From Mesobacillus selenatarsenatis SF-1 (GTDB lineage: Bacteria > Bacillota > Bacilli > Bacillales > Cytobacillaceae): a stretch of DNA of 64,000 nucleotides. The stretch's first letter is position 1. Each line of letters opens with the position of its first letter. Under the pieces are notes generated by a model. The model saw nothing but the letters and a program-made list of their open reading frames with translations. It ran no database searches and was not told the DNA's origin. Of the stretch, positions 61,080 to 64,000 are shown in pieces. Location: assembly GCF_000813125.1 (NCBI RefSeq), contig NZ_BASE01000113.1:37623-101622 (forward strand). Reading direction: 5' to 3'. The position numbers and the translations under genes are program-made.

Positions 61080-61107
61080 ACAAAGAGACGGTGGTCAAGC
61101 CCTTTGT
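61080..61107. repeat. Degenerate REP-like hairpin (ACAAAG/CTTTGT arms)
   Basis: ACAAAG and CTTTGT arms around AGACGGTGGTCAAGCC. The core keeps only GACGG. It fits the family by arm symmetry and position. Confidence 0.45.
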
Positions 61108-61117
61108 CCCAAAATAA

Positions 61118-61131
61118 TGAAACCGTTTACA
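61118..61131 (+). promoter_or_regulatory. Perfect cre box upstream of the GH16 gene
   Basis: TGAAACCGTTTACA matches all 14 positions of TGWAANCGNTNWCA. It lies 251 bases before the TTG start of the GH16 gene. Confidence 0.75.
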
Positions 61132-61381
61132 AAAATCCAAACCTAAAGAAACATGTCGAAAAAGGATAAAATTAAGTGTGGTACTGATAAATAATCCCAT
61201 AAAAAGAAAATAAATGCGCCGACATCCTTAGATTAATTAAAACAACTTTCAACTAAGTCACTTGATTAGTAGATATTGTTTTAGAACTCTTTTATTTTCT
61301 TGCTTGTGAGAAGGGGGCAATAAGGAAAGGGCCAAAGGACACCGAACTAGCAAAAGGGTAAAAAACGAAGGAGGAAAAAGT

Positions 61382-64000
61382 TTGAATAAGCCATTTATTA
61401 TTCTATTAACGTTCTTATTAGCATTTCAAAGTTTAGGACTTGCAAGTACCCCTACGATCAAACCGGAAGCGGCGACAAATTCAACAAATGATTCAGATTG
61501 GACACTTTTCTGGTCGGATGAGTTTAACGGAACAGCCATTGATAAAACGAAATGGTCATATGATATTGGAAACTGGATTGTCGATGGAGATGGAAATGGA
61601 GTAGCTCCAGGATGGGGAAATAACGAACTAGAGTATTATACCGACTCCCCTGAAAATTCCTATATTCAAGATGGGAATCTAGTAATTGAAGCCAAGAAAG
61701 AAGAAACGACGGATGAGTATGGCTCATTTGACTATACTTCTGCTAAGCTCAAAACTAAGGGTTTGTTCAGCAAAAAGTACGGGAAGTTCGAAGCTAGAAT
61801 GAAGCTTCCAAGTGGCCAAGGATACTGGCCAGCATTTTGGATGTTACCTGAGAATGATGTGTATGGCGGTTGGGCAGCTTCAGGTGAAATAGACATCATG
61901 GAAGCAGCAGGTAAAAACGTAAAGGAAATTGGTGGTGCCCTTCACTTTGGAGAGGTATTTCCTAACAATGTTCATACAGCAAAAGCATACCAGTTCCCTC
62001 AAGATGAGGCTATTACAGATTTCCATACATATGCAATTGAATGGGAACCTGGAGAAATTCGTTGGTATGTAGATGGAAACCTCTATCAGACTTCGAATAA
62101 TTGGTATAGCAAAAATAAAAATAATGCCGAAAAGTACTCTTTCCCTGCCCCATTTGATCAAGAATTCTATCTTGTTTTGAATCTTGCAGTCGGCGGCTGG
62201 TATGGTGGAGATCCAGATGCAACAACTTCTTTTCCTGGTAAAATGGAAGTAGATTATGTACGAGTTTACGAATTGACAGGAAGAGACTATAAAACACCGG
62301 TTGAACCATCTGTTGAAAAAGTAGAATTGCCAGCGGGTGCAAAGATGCCGCAAGCAGATGGCAATCTTATTTATGACAATGAGTATATTAAGGGTTTTAC
62401 AGATATTTCAACAGACACACAATCTATGGATTCCCTATACTGGAATTTTCTTCACCTGCCAAGCTTTGGCGGTGACGGGGTCATAACAACTGACACCATT
62501 AACGAAGAGGCATTTGCCAAGGTAGAGGTTAAAAACCCAGGAACTGCTCTTTGGTCCCTGCAAAAGATTCAATTAATGTCAATTGCAAAGGGCGGCAAGT
62601 ATAAAGTCAGCTTTGATGCGAAGTCCACTGGTAATCGGAATATGATGGTGAAAGCATCTGGCGGTGCTGACAGAGGCTGGGCAAAGTATTCAAATGAAGA
62701 AACCATTGAATTAACGAGCGAAGTCCAATCCTATGAATTCACCTTTGACATGATTCAGGAAACGGACCTAGCTGCACGATTAGAGTTTAATATGGGAGCC
62801 AACGGGAACAATCCGATTTGGATTGGGAATGTCAGAGTGGAAGATATTACAGGAGTTCAACAGGATTATTCTGCTAAGCAACCTCTGCTAAATGGCAACC
62901 ATATTTATAATGGTACGTTCGACCAAGGAACAATGGATCGCATGACTTTTTGGAATTTTATTCAAAATGACGGTTCAGCCACAGGGGATGTTAGTGAAGC
63001 AACCAGGGAATTCAAGGCCACCATTGCTGATGGAGGAAGCAGCTCAACTGCTATCCAGTTAACGCAAAAGGGTATGAATTTACTCGAAGGTAAAGATTAC
63101 GAATTGACCTTCAATGCAAGAGCAGACCAACCAAGAGATATTCAAGTAGATTTCTTAAGCAAGGATGGAACAGTCGTTTACTCAACGAATACTGTCAACT
63201 TATCTCAAGAAATGAACAAGAAAACGATTGAGTTTACAATGCCTGGTGGAGTGACAGACACTCAAGGTCAGTTAGTATTCAACTTAGGTGGAAATAGTTC
63301 GGATGTTTATATTGATGATGTTAAGCTGCTGAATCTGTCAGGGAATGCAGTAATCCCATCATTAGTAAATGGTGATTTTAGCAATGGACTAGAACCTTGG
63401 TCACAATACATCCACTTTGATGCACAGGCACAAATAACAGAAGCGAACGGTGAAGCGAAAGTAGCGATTACAAATCCTGGTGGAGAAGAGTGGGGCGTTC
63501 TTCTTGAGCAAAAAGGCTTGAAATTTGGCCAGGGACAAAAATATACTGTCTCTTTTGATGCAAGATCAACAACGGACCGACCAATCGTTGTCTCCTTGGA
63601 AAATGCAGAGTACAAAAGATATCTCTCTGAAATTACTGAATTAACGAATGAAATGAAAACCTTTACCTATGACGTTGAAATGACAGCTAATGACACACTA
63701 AGCTTGAAATTCCAAATGGGAAAACAAGGCTCAGGAGCACATGACATTTTTATTGATAATGTTAAGATTAGCTTGGCTGGTGAAGCGATACCAGAAGAAC
63801 CGGAAGCTCCAGAATTTACACCTGAACTAGACAATGGCACTTTTGATACAGGAATGGATCATTGGACATCTTGGTGGGGTGACCAATGGAGCGGTGTAGC
63901 TGAAGGATCGGCTGCAGTAGAAAATGGAGAATTAAAGGTGGACATTACGAAGGTGGGCGGTGCATCTTATGCACCACAAATTTTCCAAAAGGGCATTACA
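61382..64000 (+). CDS. Large secreted GH16 beta-glucanase with repeated CBM-like modules (partial)
   Basis: 873 codons are visible and the frame continues past the window. The start is TTG 61382, seven bases after GGAGG. A signal peptide (FIILLTFLLAFQSLGLAS) is followed by the GH16 domain at about residues 38-300: FWSDEFNGTAIDKTKW, WGNNELEYYTD, the catalytic GEIDIME with E169 as nucleophile and E174 as acid/base, and GGWYGGDPD near the end, as in laminarinases (endo-beta-1,3-glucanases). Then come beta-sandwich modules of about 155 residues beginning near 325, 501, 658 and 814, each opening with a N/D-G-x-F-style block (YNGTFDQG, VNGDFSNG, DNGTFDTG), similar to CBM4_9. The absent 3' end hides any anchor. 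Confidence 0.92.
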   Translation, partial: MNKPFIILLTFLLAFQSLGLASTPTIKPEAATNSTNDSDWTLFWSDEFNGTAIDKTKWSYDIGNWIVDGDGNGVAPGWGNNELEYYTDSPENSYIQDGNLVIEAKKEETTDEYGSFDYTSAKLKTKGLFSKKYGKFEARMKLPSGQGYWPAFWMLPENDVYGGWAASGEIDIMEAAGKNVKEIGGALHFGEVFPNNVHTAKAYQFPQDEAITDFHTYAIEWEPGEIRWYVDGNLYQTSNNWYSKNKNNAEKYSFPAPFDQEFYLVLNLAVGGWYGGDPDATTSFPGKMEVDYVRVYELTGRDYKTPVEPSVEKVELPAGAKMPQADGNLIYDNEYIKGFTDISTDTQSMDSLYWNFLHLPSFGGDGVITTDTINEEAFAKVEVKNPGTALWSLQKIQLMSIAKGGKYKVSFDAKSTGNRNMMVKASGGADRGWAKYSNEETIELTSEVQSYEFTFDMIQETDLAARLEFNMGANGNNPIWIGNVRVEDITGVQQDYSAKQPLLNGNHIYNGTFDQGTMDRMTFWNFIQNDGSATGDVSEATREFKATIADGGSSSTAIQLTQKGMNLLEGKDYELTFNARADQPRDIQVDFLSKDGTVVYSTNTVNLSQEMNKKTIEFTMPGGVTDTQGQLVFNLGGNSSDVYIDDVKLLNLSGNAVIPSLVNGDFSNGLEPWSQYIHFDAQAQITEANGEAKVAITNPGGEEWGVLLEQKGLKFGQGQKYTVSFDARSTTDRPIVVSLENAEYKRYLSEITELTNEMKTFTYDVEMTANDTLSLKFQMGKQGSGAHDIFIDNVKISLAGEAIPEEPEAPEFTPELDNGTFDTGMDHWTSWWGDQWSGVAEGSAAVENGELKVDITKVGGASYAPQIFQKGIT

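Noticed and set aside
63307..63615. Minus-strand open frame inside the GH16 gene
   Set aside because: Antisense to repeated modules of a continuous large gene, with no independent support.

Overview
The window is a chromosomal stretch of a low-GC Gram-positive bacterium of the Bacillaceae type (Bacillus, Mesobacillus or Neobacillus-like). The signs are strong AGGAGG ribosome binding sites with frequent GTG and TTG starts, CcpA-type cre boxes, a Bacillus-style xylR/xylA/xylB locus with 25-bp XylR operators, YesM/YesN and YesL relatives, and cell-wall-binding repeat 2 proteins. The assignment rests on gene content, not on a database search.

Layout. (1) 1-6.3 kb: a very AT-rich polysaccharide cluster (two GT4 glycosyltransferases, a frameshifted polymerase, a Wzx-like flippase, and an uncharacterised glycosyltransferase-like protein), probably acquired horizontally. 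(2) 6.3-8.3 kb: the remains of an ExeA/TniB-type transposon (direct-repeat end, DUF5348-like protein, 5'-truncated ATPase), then a small XRE regulator paired with a dsRBD-like protein under a 36-bp palindrome. (3) 8.8-20.4 kb: a ComM-like ATPase, a REP-associated tyrosine transposase (RAYT) with a truncated second copy, and a mosaic of housekeeping and accessory genes (lipoprotein, thioredoxin-fold protein, cell-wall-binding protein, M20 peptidase, PQQ-type beta-propeller). Hairpins of a REP-like family lie between them, with a shared GGGACG core and arms that change but stay complementary. (4) 20.5-32.0 kb: a four-carbon acid and tetrose catabolism island. It holds a PrpR-like regulator, a KdgT-type permease, a DUF1537 kinase and PdxA2 (D-threonate-type pathway to DHAP), then an SGNH esterase, a GarR-like dehydrogenase, an RpiB-like isomerase, a DeoR regulator, a TIM-barrel isomerase, DhaK and DhaL (an erythrulose-like pathway to erythrose-4-phosphate). 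(5) 32.1-54.9 kb: a xylan utilisation locus with GH43 beta-xylosidase, two carbohydrate ABC importers, an oxidoreductase, a second GH43, xylR, xylA, xylB, a mutarotase, an aldo/keto reductase, YesL, a YesM/YesN two-component system, a secreted GH10 xylanase and a polysaccharide deacetylase. (6) 55-64 kb: an M14 carboxypeptidase, a PgaC/PgaD-like polysaccharide synthase pair, small and broken genes, a lipoprotein, and a large secreted GH16 glucanase with repeated C-terminal beta-sandwich modules that runs off the window.

How it works together. Secreted GH10 xylanase cuts xylan. Xylo-oligosaccharides enter through one or both ABC importers, GH43 enzymes release xylose, and XylA, XylB and the mutarotase pass it to the pentose phosphate pathway. 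XylR operator-like sites precede xylA, xylR, the 38-kb GH43 gene and the xylanase gene, so they look like one regulon. cre boxes tie xylA, the GH16 gene and both halves of the C4 island to CcpA catabolite repression.

The most unusual signals are the RAYT/REP-like family with covarying stems and its link to gene truncations, the XRE plus dsRBD-like pair with its palindrome, the fused C4-acid/tetrulose island, the homopolymer frameshift in the polysaccharide polymerase, and the four-site XylR regulon.
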